Shown here piece by piece: positions 54,465-63,971 of a stretch of 64,000 nucleotides of DNA. The position numbers and the translations under genes are program-made. How positions within the stretch are numbered: the first letter of the stretch is position 1; every line of letters starts with the position of its first letter. This DNA comes from Enterobacter sp. ENT03 (lineage in GTDB: Bacteria > Pseudomonadota > Gammaproteobacteria > Enterobacterales > Enterobacteriaceae): assembly GCF_019218745.1 (NCBI RefSeq), contig NZ_JAHUXA010000013.1:62001-126000 (forward strand). The letters run 5' to 3'. A model generated the notes under the pieces. It was not told the DNA's origin and did no database searches. It saw nothing but the letters and a program-made list of their open reading frames with translations.

Positions 54465-55682
54465 TTACGCGTCGAGTTTACGCATCACCAGCGTGGCGTT
54501 AGTGCCGCCGAAGCCGAAACTGTTAGACATCACGGTTTTCAGCTCGCGCTCAGTCGGTTTAGTGACGATGTTCAGGCCTTCTGCCTGCGGATCCATCTCG
54601 TCGATGTTAATGCTTGGGGCGACGAAACCGTGCTCCAGCATCAGCAGGGAATAGATCGCTTCCTGAACGCCAGCCGCACCCAGAGAGTGACCGGTCATGG
54701 CTTTGGTCGCGGAGATAGCCGGTGAGTTATTACCGAATACTTCGCGGATCGCGCCCAGCTCTTTCACATCGCCAACCGGCGTGGAGGTACCGTGGGAGTT
54801 CAGGTAATCGATCGGCGTATCCACACCGTGCATCGCCATCTTCATGCAACGCACTGCGCCTTCACCTGATGGAGCCACCATATCAGCGCCATCGGAGGTT
54901 GCGCCGTAACCGACGATTTCAGCATAGATGTGCGCGCCACGCGCCAGCGCGTGCTCCAGCTCTTCAACCACCACCATACCGCCGCCGCCTGCGATAACAA
55001 AACCATCACGGTGTGCATCATAGGTACGGGACGCTTTAGACGGATCGTCGTTGAATTTGGTGGACAGTGCGCCCATCGCGTCGAATTCACAGGCCATTTC
55101 CCAGCCCAGCTCTTCGCCGCCGCCAGCAAACACGATGTCCTGTTTGCCCAGCTGGATCTGCTCAACGGCATTACCGATGCAGTGTGCGGAGGTCGCACAG
55201 GCAGAGCTGATGGAGTAGTTTACGCCGTGAATTTTGAACGGTGTGGCGAGGCAGGCGGAAACCGCAGATGCCATCGCTTTGGTGACCACATACGGGCCAA
55301 CGGCTTTCAGACCGCGCGGGCTACGCATGGCATCCGCACCAAATACCTGTGCTTTGGATGAGCCGCCGGAACCGGCAACGATGCCCACGCGTGGGTTGTT
55401 CTGATAAATCTCTTCAGTCAGACCCGCATCCTGCACTGCCTGCTGCATAGACAGATAAGCATAGATAGAGGCATCGTTCATGAAACGGACCACTTTGCGA
55501 TCGATCATGCCGGTAGTGTCGAGTTTTACGTTACCCCATACATGGCTACGCATGCCAGCATCAAGAAACTCTTGAGAGAAAGTGATGCCGGAGCGTCCTT
55601 CACGCAGAGATGCCAGGACTTCCTGCTGGTTGTTACCGATGCTGGAAACGATGCCCAGGCCAGTAATCACTGCACGTTTCAT
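54465..55682 (-). CDS. fabB: 3-oxoacyl-[acyl-carrier-protein] synthase I
   Basis: Condensing enzyme KAS I for fatty-acid elongation, essential for unsaturated fatty acids. It has 405 residues, one fewer than E. coli because the loop [12 protein letters not shown] is a residue shorter. The active-site Cys162 lies in [20 protein letters not shown]; the two His are in [14 protein letters not shown] and [12 protein letters not shown]. Confidence 0.98.
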   Translation of the reverse strand: MKRAVITGLGIVSSIGNNQQEVLASLREGRSGITFSQEFLDAGMRSHVWGNVKLDTTGMIDRKVVRFMNDASIYAYLSMQQAVQDAGLTEEIYQNNPRVGIVAGSGGSSKAQVFGADAMRSPRGLKAVGPYVVTKAMASAVSACLATPFKIHGVNYSISSACATSAHCIGNAVEQIQLGKQDIVFAGGGEELGWEMACEFDAMGALSTKFNDDPSKASRTYDAHRDGFVIAGGGGMVVVEELEHALARGAHIYAEIVGYGATSDGADMVAPSGEGAVRCMKMAMHGVDTPIDYLNSHGTSTPVGDVKELGAIREVFGNNSPAISATKAMTGHSLGAAGVQEAIYSLLMLEHGFVAPSINIDEMDPQAEGLNIVTKPTERELKTVMSNSFGFGGTNATLVMRKLDA

Positions 55683-55730
55683 TCAATACCCCTGTAAGTC
55701 CAACTATTTTAATATTCGAGTGGCAAGATA

Positions 55731-55765
55731 GCGTACACTTGTACGCCGAACAAGTCCGATCAGCC
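55731..55765 (-). promoter_or_regulatory. FabR-like and FadR-like sites upstream of fabB
   Basis: The palindrome GCGTACACTTGTACGC (55731-55746) fits the FabR motif known upstream of fabA and fabB. Three bases on, AACAAGTCCGATCAGCC (55749-55765) keeps the GTCCGA core and the CAG of the FadR consensus. In E. coli fabB, FadR activates and FabR represses. Site order and distance (about 50-80 bases before the ATG) are sensible. Confidence 0.75.
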
Positions 55766-55840
55766 AATTTATGCAGAAATTTGCACCAACTGACACTCCT
55801 CGTTAAGATCATGCTACTGCCCGCCAGACGAGTAACTTAC

Positions 55841-57862
55841 GTGAAACAAACCGCTATACAACCTGCCAACCTCGAATTTAACGCTGAGGGTACACCTGTT
55901 TCCCGAGATTTTGATGACGTCTACTTTTCTAATGATAACGGGCTGGAAGAAACGCGTTACGTCTTCCTCGGTGGCAACCAGTTGCCCGCGCGTTTTACCA
56001 CGCATCACCGCCCTTTACTGGTGGTGGCGGAAAGCGGTTTTGGCACGGGTCTGAACTTCCTGACGCTGTGGCAGGCGTTTGATGCCTTCACCGCCGCGCA
56101 GCCGCAGGCTACGTTACAAAGATTACATTTCATCAGTTTCGAAAAATTCCCGCTACGCGCTGACGATCTGCAAAAAGCGCATCTGCACTGGCCGGAACTG
56201 GCGCCCTGGGCAGAACAGTTACAGGCGCAGTGGCCCCTCCCCTTTGAAGGCTGTCATCGTTTATTGCTGGATGGCGGACGGGTGACGCTGGATCTGTGGT
56301 TTGGGGATATAAATACCCTGACAGACGCACTGGACGATTCACTGGATCAAAAGGTAGACGCCTGGTTTCTGGATGGGTTTGCCCCGGCTAAAAACCCGGA
56401 TATGTGGACCCCGGCGCTGTTCAACGCCATGGCGCGTCTGGCACGCCCGGAATGCACCCTCGCGACCTTCACCTCCGCTGGTTTTGTTCGCCGTGGGCTA
56501 CAGGACGCCGGTTTTACCATGCAAAAATGCAAAGGATTTGGTCGCAAACGGGAAATGCTCACCGGGGTGATGGCGCAAACACGCCTGCTGACGCCGCGCG
56601 CGCCCTGGTTTGCCCGTACAGGCTCATCCCAGCGCGCCGTGGCGATTATCGGCGGCGGTGTCGCCAGTGCGCTGTTATCCCTCGCCCTGCTGCGCCGGGG
56701 CTGGCAGGTAACGCTGTACTGCGCCGATGCCGCGCCTGCCCACGGCGCATCTGGTAATCGCCAGGGCGCGCTTTATCCGCTGCTCAACGCGCACGATCCG
56801 GCGCTAGCGCGCTTCTTCCCCGCCGCGTTTACCTTTGCCCGCAGGCTCTATGACGCGCTGCCGGTGGCGTTTGACCATGAGTGGTGCGGCGTGACGCAAA
56901 CCGGCTGGGATGAAAAGAGCCAGCACAAAATCGACCAGATGTTATCCCTTAATCTGCCGCACGAGATCGCCGCGCCGGCGGATCGGGCGCGCGTGGAAGC
57001 GACTACCGGCGTCGATACCGGCTGCGGCGGCATTCAGTATCCGCTCGGCGGCTGGCTGTGCCCGGCCCAGCTGACGGCCGCGGCCATTGAACTGGGCGTC
57101 GACCAGGGCCTGAAAGTGCATTCTCAACGTGACGTCGTTGAACTGACACAAGGCGACGGCGGCTGGCAACTGCGTTTCGCCGATCATACCCAGGCGGTGC
57201 ATCCGGCGGTGGTGCTGGCAAATGGACACCGGTTGGGGGATTTCCCCCACACCGAGGCGCTGCCGGTCTACCCGGTGGCGGGCCAGGTGAGCCATATTCC
57301 CACCACGCCGGGGCTGTCCCGTTTACGGCAGGTATTGTGTTATGACGGGTATCTGACGCCACAAAACCCGATGAATCAGCAGCATTGTATCGGCGCGAGC
57401 TATCATCGTGGCGACCGGGAGACCGCGTATCGGGAAGACGATCAGCAGCATAATCGCCAGCGTTTGCTGGACTGCTTCCCGGATGCCGCATGGGTGAAAG
57501 AGGTGGATGTTTCCGGTCACGAGGCGCGCAACGGCGTGCGCTGCGCCACCCGCGATCATCTGCCGGTGGTCGGTAACGCACCTGATTTTGCGGCAACGTT
57601 GCGGGAATATGCGACCCTGGCGGAACACCCGGCGCAGGCGGTCAACGCACCGGTATGGCCGGATTTATATCTGCTGGGAGCGCTCGGCTCGCGTGGATTA
57701 TGCAGCGCCCCGCTGGCCGCCGAGATCCTTGCCGCGCAAATCAGCGACGAGCCGATCCCGCTGGATGGCGACACGCTGGCGGCGCTGAACCCGAACCGGT
57801 TTTGGGTGCGTAAGCTGCTGAAAGGAAAAGCGGTGGTCGCGCCTCACGGCGTGAGCCAGTAA
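55841..57862 (+). CDS. mnmC: bifunctional tRNA mnm5s2U34 enzyme MnmC
   Basis: Finishes the wobble uridine modification of tRNAs for Lys, Glu and Gln. From the GTG at 55841 ([20 protein letters not shown]) it has 673 residues, near the E. coli 668; upstream in-frame starts are not supported. The N-terminal methyltransferase domain has [20 protein letters not shown] and [15 protein letters not shown]; the C-terminal FAD oxidoreductase starts at [20 protein letters not shown] (about residue 266), and [19 protein letters not shown] is near the end. Confidence 0.95.
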   Translation: MKQTAIQPANLEFNAEGTPVSRDFDDVYFSNDNGLEETRYVFLGGNQLPARFTTHHRPLLVVAESGFGTGLNFLTLWQAFDAFTAAQPQATLQRLHFISFEKFPLRADDLQKAHLHWPELAPWAEQLQAQWPLPFEGCHRLLLDGGRVTLDLWFGDINTLTDALDDSLDQKVDAWFLDGFAPAKNPDMWTPALFNAMARLARPECTLATFTSAGFVRRGLQDAGFTMQKCKGFGRKREMLTGVMAQTRLLTPRAPWFARTGSSQRAVAIIGGGVASALLSLALLRRGWQVTLYCADAAPAHGASGNRQGALYPLLNAHDPALARFFPAAFTFARRLYDALPVAFDHEWCGVTQTGWDEKSQHKIDQMLSLNLPHEIAAPADRARVEATTGVDTGCGGIQYPLGGWLCPAQLTAAAIELGVDQGLKVHSQRDVVELTQGDGGWQLRFADHTQAVHPAVVLANGHRLGDFPHTEALPVYPVAGQVSHIPTTPGLSRLRQVLCYDGYLTPQNPMNQQHCIGASYHRGDRETAYREDDQQHNRQRLLDCFPDAAWVKEVDVSGHEARNGVRCATRDHLPVVGNAPDFAATLREYATLAEHPAQAVNAPVWPDLYLLGALGSRGLCSAPLAAEILAAQISDEPIPLDGDTLAALNPNRFWVRKLLKGKAVVAPHGVSQ

Positions 57863-57875
57863 ACCTGCACGTACC

Positions 57876-57900
57876 GCCCGGCGGCGCAGGCTTGCCGGGC
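57876..57900. repeat. REP-like palindrome after mnmC
   Basis: GCCCGGCGGCGCAGGCTTGC then CGGGC forms a stem between the convergent genes mnmC and mtnA; same family as 19134 and 62707. Confidence 0.65.
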
Positions 57901-57934
57901 CTACAGTGTTACGTTGATCCCCTCACCCGGCATA

Positions 57935-58951
57935 TTACGCAAACACCCCTGCCGCCACCTGTTCGGGGGTCACCACGCCGGTATCCAGCACCCAGCCGCT
58001 GATTAACGCCGCGGGCGTCACATCGAACGCCGGGTTATACACTCGCACGTTTTCCGGCGCCCACTGTACCGCGCCGAAACTGCCTGCCACGCCGGTCACT
58101 TCCGTAGCCGCCCGCTGTTCGATGGGAATGGCATCGCCATCCGGGCAACCCCGATCCAGGGTGGTATGCGGCGCGGCCACGTAAAACGGAATACCGTGGA
58201 ATTTCGCCAGCACCGCCAGCGAATAGGTGCCGATCTTGTTCGCCACATCGCCGTTAGCCGCAATGCGATCCGCCCCGACCCACACCGCATCGACCTGCCC
58301 TTTTGCCATCAGGCTGGCGGCCATCGAATCGGTGATCAACTGACAAGGCACGCCCAGCTCGCCCAGCTCCCAGGCCGTTAATCGCCCGCCCTGCAACAGC
58401 GGGCGCGTCTCTCCCACCCACACGTTCGCTACCCGTCCCTGCTCGTGAGCGCGGGCAATCACGCCAATAGCCGTTCCGACGCCCGCCGTTGCCAGCCCGC
58501 CGGTATTACAGTGAGTCAGCAGACGGCTGCCGGGGATAACCCGCTCACAGCCAGCCCGGGCGATGTCATCACATAACTGTTTGTCTTCGTCGATCAGGCG
58601 CAGCGCCTCGGCCACCAGCGCCGGAACATAATCCTCCTGCGCCAGCGCCGCTTTCATGCGATCCAGATTATTCATCAGATTCACCGCCGTTGGCCGCGCC
58701 GCGCGCAAGGTCGCAAGCGACGCTGCCAGCGCGTCCCGTGTCAGCCCCTGCTCTGCCTGCAACGCCAGCAGCAGGCTGGCGGAGAGGCCAATCAGCGGCG
58801 CGCCGCGTACGCGCAGGGCGTGGATATGCCCCACCAGTTGTTCTGTGGTACTGGCTGCCAGCCAGTTTTTCTGCTGCGGCAGCGCCTGCTGGTCGAGGAT
58901 ATAAAGCTGATTTTCGCTGACGCGCAGACTGGTGGTCTGTAATGGCTGCAT
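57935..58951 (-). CDS. mtnA: methylthioribose-1-phosphate isomerase
   Basis: Converts 5-methylthioribose-1-phosphate to methylthioribulose-1-phosphate in the methionine salvage pathway. It has 338 residues and the eIF2B-like isomerase fold: [17 protein letters not shown] near the N-terminus, [20 protein letters not shown] with the active-site Cys, and [19 protein letters not shown] with the catalytic Asp. It is divergent from mtnK. Absent from E. coli K-12, present in Klebsiella and Enterobacter relatives. Confidence 0.95.
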   Translation of the reverse strand: MQPLQTTSLRVSENQLYILDQQALPQQKNWLAASTTEQLVGHIHALRVRGAPLIGLSASLLLALQAEQGLTRDALAASLATLRAARPTAVNLMNNLDRMKAALAQEDYVPALVAEALRLIDEDKQLCDDIARAGCERVIPGSRLLTHCNTGGLATAGVGTAIGVIARAHEQGRVANVWVGETRPLLQGGRLTAWELGELGVPCQLITDSMAASLMAKGQVDAVWVGADRIAANGDVANKIGTYSLAVLAKFHGIPFYVAAPHTTLDRGCPDGDAIPIEQRAATEVTGVAGSFGAVQWAPENVRVYNPAFDVTPAALISGWVLDTGVVTPEQVAAGVFA

Positions 58952-59003
58952 ATCGTTAAATCCCTGTTGCGTTGTTGTGACCTATTGTGTCAGGATGATT
59001 TGC

Positions 59004-59027
59004 GGATGTATAGACGTCTGAATGGCT
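59004..59027. promoter_or_regulatory. MetJ operator (three tandem met boxes) between mtnA and mtnK
   Basis: A perfect met box AGACGTCT (59012-59019) is flanked in register by GGATGTAT (five of eight) and GAATGGCT (four of eight). MetJ binds two or more tandem 8-bp boxes with SAM as co-repressor. The position in the 104-base divergent gap could control both salvage genes. Confidence 0.75.
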
Positions 59028-59055
59028 TTATTAACAGAAGAATGGGGATCACGCA

Positions 59056-60255
59056 ATGTCGCAATACCGAACCTTTACCGCGCAAGACGCTGTCGCCTGG
59101 GCACAACAACGTGGCGGTCTGAGCGATCCGTCGGAGCTGGTGGATGCGCAGGAGGTCGGCGACGGCAACCTTAATCTGGTGTTTAAAATTTTCGACCGCC
59201 AGGGCGTCAGCCGCGTGATCGTCAAACAGGCGCTGCCTTTCGTGCGCTGCGTCGGAGAATCCTGGCCGCTGACGCTGGATCGCGCGCGGCTGGAAGCGCA
59301 GACGTTGATCGAACATTATCAGCACTGCCCGCAGCACACGGTGCAGATCCTGCACTTTGATCCGCAACTGGCGGTGATGGTGATGGAAGATCTCTCCAGC
59401 CATCGCATCTGGCGCGGTGAACTGATTAACAACGTCAGCTATCCGCAGGCGCCGCAGCAACTGGGGGAATATCTGGCGCAAACGCTGTTCCATACCAGCG
59501 ATTTTTATCTGCATCCCCATGAGAAAAAAGCGCAGGTGGCGCGCTTTATTAACCCGGAAATGTGCGAGATCACCGAAGATCTGTTCTTTAACGACCCTTA
59601 CCAGATCCACGAGCGCAACAACTATCCGGCGGCGCTTGAAGCCGACGTCGCCGCCCTGCGTGACGATGCGCCACTCAAACTGGCAGTCGCGGCGCTCAAG
59701 CACCATTTCTTCTCCCACGCCGAGGCACTGTTGCACGGGGATATTCACAGCGGTTCAATTTTTGTCGCCAACGGCAGCCTGAAGGCTATCGACGCCGAAT
59801 TTGGTTTCTTCGGCCCGGTGGGCTTTGATATTGGCACCGCCATCGGCAACCTGTTGCTGAACTACTGCGGCCTGCCGGGGCATCTGGGCATTCGCGATGC
59901 TGCCGCCGCCCGCGAGCAGCGCCTGGCCGATATTCAGCAGCTATGGCATACCTTTGCCGAGCGTTTCCAGCAACTGGCTACGGAAAAAACCCGCGACACA
60001 GCGCTGGCGACGCCGGGCTATGCCTCGCAGTTCCTGAAAAAAGTGTGGACCGATGCGGTGGGCTATTGCGGTACGGAGCTGATCCGCCGCAGCGTCGGCC
60101 TCTCCCACGTTGCCGATCTGGATACTATCCGCGACGAGGAGATGCGCCACGCCTGCCTGCGCCATGCCATTCAGCTGGGGAAAGCGCTGATCCTCGTGGC
60201 CGGGCGGATCGACAGCGCCGAAGAGTTAATCGCGCGGGTGCGCCAGTACAGCTAA
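59056..60255 (+). CDS. mtnK: 5-methylthioribose kinase
   Basis: Phosphorylates 5-methylthioribose with ATP, giving the substrate of MtnA. It has 399 residues, the family length, with the aminoglycoside-phosphotransferase fold: [20 protein letters not shown] (ATP loop), catalytic [16 protein letters not shown] and [18 protein letters not shown]. The dioxygenase and dehydratase genes that finish the pathway (mtnB, C, D) are not in the window. Confidence 0.96.
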   Translation: MSQYRTFTAQDAVAWAQQRGGLSDPSELVDAQEVGDGNLNLVFKIFDRQGVSRVIVKQALPFVRCVGESWPLTLDRARLEAQTLIEHYQHCPQHTVQILHFDPQLAVMVMEDLSSHRIWRGELINNVSYPQAPQQLGEYLAQTLFHTSDFYLHPHEKKAQVARFINPEMCEITEDLFFNDPYQIHERNNYPAALEADVAALRDDAPLKLAVAALKHHFFSHAEALLHGDIHSGSIFVANGSLKAIDAEFGFFGPVGFDIGTAIGNLLLNYCGLPGHLGIRDAAAAREQRLADIQQLWHTFAERFQQLATEKTRDTALATPGYASQFLKKVWTDAVGYCGTELIRRSVGLSHVADLDTIRDEEMRHACLRHAIQLGKALILVAGRIDSAEELIARVRQYS

Positions 60256-60268
60256 CCCGCACGGCTCA

Positions 60269-60658
60269 TTACGGAATGCGGGCAATGACTTTGATTTCAA
60301 AATCAAAGCCCGCCAGCCAGTTGACGCCCACCGCCGTCCAGTTTGGATAGGGCGCCTGCGGAAAAATTTCCTGCTTCACCGCCATAATGGTCGCAAACTG
60401 ATTTTCCGGATCGGTGTGAAAGGTCGTCACATCAATTAAATCGTCTAACCCGCAACCGGCTGCCGCCAGCGTATCTTGCAGGTTCGCGAACGCCAGTCGC
60501 ACCTGCGCGGCAAAATCCGGCTCCGGCGTCCCGTCTTCCCGGCTGCCCACCTGACCGGAAACAAACAGCAAATCCCCGGAGCGGATCGCCGCCGAATAAC
60601 CATGTTGCTCATACAGCGCATGGCGGCTGGCCGGAAATATCGCTTCACGTTGTGTCAT
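60269..60658 (-). CDS. yjgH: Rid-family protein, YjgH-like
   Basis: It has 129 residues and closely matches E. coli YjgH (shared SAAIRSGDLLFVSGQVGSRE, and PPYPNWTAVGV-like APYPNWTAVGVNWLAGFDFE). True RidA deaminases carry an Arg in place of the Asn/Trp seen in PNWTAVGV, so enamine deaminase activity is not expected. In E. coli yjgH lies elsewhere, so this is a homologue at a different place or a second copy. The ATG at 60658 follows GAGGTGA. Divergent from a TetR regulator. Confidence 0.88.
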   Translation of the reverse strand: MTQREAIFPASRHALYEQHGYSAAIRSGDLLFVSGQVGSREDGTPEPDFAAQVRLAFANLQDTLAAAGCGLDDLIDVTTFHTDPENQFATIMAVKQEIFPQAPYPNWTAVGVNWLAGFDFEIKVIARIP

Positions 60659-60714
60659 CACTCACCTCTGCTATTCAGCTAAAAACGCCGGGCGTCGCGC
60701 GCCGGGATCATTTA

Positions 60715-60786
60715 ACATACACTCTGTATGTGAAATCGAGTATCTTTGCATACGCCGCGTATGTCAATTTAAAATACGCGGCGTAT
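60715..60786. promoter_or_regulatory. three palindromic operators upstream of the TetR gene
   Basis: ACATACACTCTGTATGT (60715-60731), CATACGCCGCGTATG (60749-60763) and ATACGCGGCGTAT (60774-60786) are inverted repeats sharing the half-site ATAC/GTAT, with centres 33 and 24 bases apart. They fill the divergent gap between the YjgH-like gene and the TetR gene, so the regulator probably binds here and controls both. Confidence 0.75.
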
Positions 60787-60808
60787 ATGAAATAAAGGAG
60801 AGCGTTAT

Positions 60809-61396
60809 ATGGCCGTCGGTCGTCGTGCTGAAATGATGGAAGAGAACCGCAACAAACTTATCGCCGCTGCCCGTAAGGCCTTTGCGGAAAAAGGCTTTGC
60901 GGCGGCGTCAATGGATGAACTCACCGCCAGCGCCGGGCTGACCCGTGGTGCGCTGTACCATAATTTTGGTGATAAACGCGGCCTGCTGGCGGCCGTGGTG
61001 GCGCAGGTGGACGGAGAAATGGCGCAGCGGGCAAAAGCACGCGCCAGCGCGGCGGCGGCGGGCTGGGAGCGACTGCTTGCCGAAGGAACAGCGTATATTG
61101 AAATGGCGTGCGATCCGGAAGTGCAGCGCATTGTGCTGCTCGACGGCCCGGCGTTTCTCGGCGATCCCTCAGGCTGGCCCAGCCAGAACGCCTGTCTGGA
61201 AGCCACCTGTCAGGCGATCAGCGGCATGATCGCTCAGGGGATCATGAAAGCAGTGGACGTGGAAGCCGCTGCCCGTCTGCTGAACGGGGCGGCGATGAAT
61301 GCCGCGCTGTGGGTGGCGGCAGCAGACGCGCCGGATGAGCGACTGCCTAAAGCCACGCAGGCCTTCGTGCTGTTAGCAGAAGGCCTGCGTCGGTAA
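60809..61396 (+). CDS. TetR-family transcriptional regulator
   Basis: It has 195 residues. The N-terminal helix-turn-helix reads AFAEKGFAAASMDELTASAG then LTRGALYHNFGDKRGLLAAV; the C-terminal ligand domain is Ala-rich. An AAAGGAG ribosome site precedes the ATG at 60809. It probably represses itself and the divergent yjgH-like gene through the three palindromes. Ligand unknown. Confidence 0.9.
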   Translation: MAVGRRAEMMEENRNKLIAAARKAFAEKGFAAASMDELTASAGLTRGALYHNFGDKRGLLAAVVAQVDGEMAQRAKARASAAAAGWERLLAEGTAYIEMACDPEVQRIVLLDGPAFLGDPSGWPSQNACLEATCQAISGMIAQGIMKAVDVEAAARLLNGAAMNAALWVAAADAPDERLPKATQAFVLLAEGLRR

Positions 61397-61408
61397 GGCG
61401 CGTTGACG

Positions 61409-62653
61409 CTAACCGAGATATTCGATCACCGACAGGCCGCCGTTATAATCCGTGCTGTAGATGATCCCCGCCGCATCGACGAAGACATCACAGGACTGGA
61501 TCACCTGCGGGCGTCCGGGCCGGGTATCCATCATGGTGGCCGGTGCGGCAGGCACCAGCGCACCGGTTTCCACCGGGCGGTACGGATGGGAGATGTCGTA
61601 GGCCCGCACCCCGGCATTCTGGTAGGTGGCGAAGATCAGCGTCGAGCTGACAAAGCTGCCAGGCCGGTTTTCATGCAGGTTATGCGGCCCGAAGTGCGCG
61701 CCCTTCGCCACGTAGTCGGTTTCATTCGGCTGCGGAAAAGTGGCGATGCTCACCGGGTTTGACGGCTCACGAATATCAAACAGCCAGATCAGCTTCTCGC
61801 CATCTTCCTGATTGTCGAGCACCGCTTCGTCCAGCACCACCAGCAGATCCCTGTCCGGTAACGGCAGCGCGGTATGTGTGCCACCGCCAAAAGGCGGGCT
61901 CCAGTTGCGGTGGCTGATGAGTTTCGGCTGGGTGCGATCTTTCACGTCCAGCAGCGTCAGCCCGCCGTCGCGCCAGCTGCCGTAAGCGGTATCGCCGGCA
62001 ATAATGGCGTGATGCAGCGCGTAGCGTTTGCCTTCCGGCCACGACGGGGTTTCGCCCGCCGCCTGATGCATTCCCGGCAGCCACCAGCGTCCGGCCACTT
62101 CTGGTTTGCGCGGATCCGCCAGATCGATGGTCAGGAAAATATAATCGGTGAAGCCGTCGATCAGCGCAGAAACATAGGCCCAGCGCCCGCCCACGTACCA
62201 GATGCGATGAATGCCGATGCCGTTCAGCGACAGGAAACTGATTTCGCGCGGTTTGTCCGGCACTGAAATATCAAAAATGCGCAGCCCGGCGCTCCAGCCT
62301 TTGTCCTGCACATCGCGCACCGTCTCGCCCACCGAGCGGGTGTAATAGACCTTTTCATCGGCAAAACGGGCATCGGCGAACAGATCCCGGGCGTTGATCA
62401 CCAGCAGCAGATCGTCATGCGCCTGCAAATGCACATTCCAGGTACCTGGCGGCGCGGGCACATATCCGACGGGCGTGGGGTTTTTAGGATCGCGCACGTC
62501 CACAATGGAAAAGCCCTGCGACACCATATGGCCGATATACGCAAAGCCGCGATGCACCATTAGTTGCACCCCGTCCGGGCGGCCACCCTGATCGCTGTGG
62601 CCGATCAGCCGCATATTGCGGCTGTAGTCGGGGGTGGGTAAATAAGAAGCCAC
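61409..62653 (-). CDS. LVIVD-repeat protein (beta-propeller-like)
   Basis: It has 414 residues from a GTG at 62653 with an AAGGAG ribosome site six bases upstream; the frame upstream to 62935 is translated REP sequence and is rejected. Repeats of the LVIVD type are visible (AYIGHMVSQGFSIVDVRDP, AGLRIFDISVPDKPRE, GGLTLLDVKDRTQP, AGVRAYDISHPYRPVE), spaced as propeller blades. No signal peptide is seen, so it is probably cytoplasmic. His-rich segments (HNLHENRPGS, GIGIHRIWY) could bind metal. Function unknown; neighbours are a sugar-binding protein and salvage genes. Confidence 0.85.
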   Translation of the reverse strand: MASYLPTPDYSRNMRLIGHSDQGGRPDGVQLMVHRGFAYIGHMVSQGFSIVDVRDPKNPTPVGYVPAPPGTWNVHLQAHDDLLLVINARDLFADARFADEKVYYTRSVGETVRDVQDKGWSAGLRIFDISVPDKPREISFLSLNGIGIHRIWYVGGRWAYVSALIDGFTDYIFLTIDLADPRKPEVAGRWWLPGMHQAAGETPSWPEGKRYALHHAIIAGDTAYGSWRDGGLTLLDVKDRTQPKLISHRNWSPPFGGGTHTALPLPDRDLLVVLDEAVLDNQEDGEKLIWLFDIREPSNPVSIATFPQPNETDYVAKGAHFGPHNLHENRPGSFVSSTLIFATYQNAGVRAYDISHPYRPVETGALVPAAPATMMDTRPGRPQVIQSCDVFVDAAGIIYSTDYNGGLSVIEYLG

Positions 62654-62706
62654 GTTATCTCCTTGTTGGCATGTTGCCGTGTTGCCATTTGCCGTGTTGC
62701 GATTTT

Positions 62707-62903
62707 GCCGGGCGGCGCTGCGCTTGCACCGGCCTACATGATTTCGCCCATGCGGTTTTTGTAGGCCCGGTAAGCGCAAGCGCCACCGGGCAACATGATG
62801 TCGCGCATGGTTTTTTGTAGGCCCGGTAAGCGCGAGCGCCACCGGGCAACATGATTTCGCCCATGCAATTTTGTAGGCCCGGATCGCTGAGCGCCTCCGG
62901 GCA
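62707..62903. repeat. REP array with 56-bp period
   Basis: GTAGGCCCGG recurs at 62761, 62817 and 62873 (period 56). Each unit ends in CACCGGGCAACATGAT or a variant followed by a stretch like TTCGCCCATG. A first partial, inverted-looking copy begins at 62707. The array lies between the sugar-binding gene and the LVIVD gene and could form strong hairpins. It explains the false extension of the LVIVD frame. Confidence 0.9.
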
Positions 62904-62906
62904 ACA

Positions 62907-63971
62907 TTATTTCTGCTTCGCTTCCAGCGTCGCAAACCACGGGGCGATAAAGTCTTCCGTCTGGCCCCAGCCCGGGATAATTTTACCCAGCGCCGCGACG
63001 TTCACGTTGCCCGGCTGGCTGGCCAGCAGCGCCTGCGGGATCGCGGCGGCTTTAAAGTCATAGGTGGCAGGCGTTTTCTCACCGGCGATCTTATTGGCGA
63101 TCAGCCGCACGTTGGTGGCACCAATCAACTTCGGATCCACCGCCACGCTCACTTTCCACGGGCTGCCCGCTTCGCGCATCAGCTGGAGATCCTGATTGGA
63201 GATGTCGATGCTGTAGAGTTTGATCTCGGTGCGGCCATTCTCTTTCAGCGCCTTATACGCGCCCTGACTGAACGCATCCCAGGTGCCCCAGATGGCGTCG
63301 ATCTGCCCTTTCGGGTATTTCGCCAGCACCGCGCCGACTTTGTTGGCGGTATCTCCCTGCACGTCCGACGACACTGCGCCAATGGACTCCAGTTCTTTGA
63401 TACCCGGATGCTGCTTCAGCAGTTCCTGATAGGCGGCCTGGCGACGCTCCATCGGCGGGAACCCGGCGACCCACAGTTTGATGATGTTCGCCTTGCCGTT
63501 GAAGTCTTTCACCAGCTCACCAAAGGACAGATCCGTCAGGGAGGCGTCATCCTGCTGGGTGACAGTGACACCCGGGATCTCACCCTTCACCGCAGTATCA
63601 AACACCGACACCGCAATGCCTGCGTCCACCGCTTTCTTCACCAGTTCAGTGGAATAAGGATCGCGCCCCTGGGAAAGAATAATGCCGTCGTATTTCTGGC
63701 TGATCGCCTGGTTCACAAAATCCTGAAACTTCGCGTCATCGCCGTTACTTAAAAAGGTGCTGATCTTAAAGCCGAGCTTTTTACCTTCGGTCAGCGCGCC
63801 GGAGACAAACTGCGTGGTGTTGTCGTCGGAGCCAAGGTTGCGAATAACCGCGATACGGATCGGCCCGTTATGCTCGGCAATGGCAGCCGGAACCGGCGCA
63901 GGCGTGGCGGCATAACCCTGTACTGAACTCAGTAAGCCCAGCGCCAGCAGTGACAGTGCAAATTTTTTCAT
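62907..63971 (-). CDS. periplasmic sugar-binding protein of an ABC transporter
   Basis: It has 354 residues with a signal peptide MKKFALSLLALGLLSSVQGY cleaved after AYA-like sequence (GYAA). The mature domain is the RbsB/peripla_BP_4 fold: RIAVIRNLGSDDNTTQFVSG, DGIILSQGRDPYSTELVKKA and WGTWDAFSQGAYKAL are visible. The ligand is unknown. It is divergent in family from RbsB and XylF. The matching ATPase and permease genes would lie beyond the right edge or are elsewhere. The start ATG is 29 bases from the window end. Confidence 0.9.
   Translation of the reverse strand: MKKFALSLLALGLLSSVQGYAATPAPVPAAIAEHNGPIRIAVIRNLGSDDNTTQFVSGALTEGKKLGFKISTFLSNGDDAKFQDFVNQAISQKYDGIILSQGRDPYSTELVKKAVDAGIAVSVFDTAVKGEIPGVTVTQQDDASLTDLSFGELVKDFNGKANIIKLWVAGFPPMERRQAAYQELLKQHPGIKELESIGAVSSDVQGDTANKVGAVLAKYPKGQIDAIWGTWDAFSQGAYKALKENGRTEIKLYSIDISNQDLQLMREAGSPWKVSVAVDPKLIGATNVRLIANKIAGEKTPATYDFKAAAIPQALLASQPGNVNVAALGKIIPGWGQTEDFIAPWFATLEAKQK

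Noticed and set aside
55739-55840. Upstream in-frame starts of mnmC (55739, 55811)
   Set aside because: The extension crosses the fabB control sites and is absent from E. coli MnmC; the GTG at 55841 gives the family N-terminus.
62654-62935. N-terminal extension of the LVIVD protein
   Set aside because: The extra residues are translated REP repeats (ARWRLRLPG-like), while the GTG at 62653 has a strong ribosome site.
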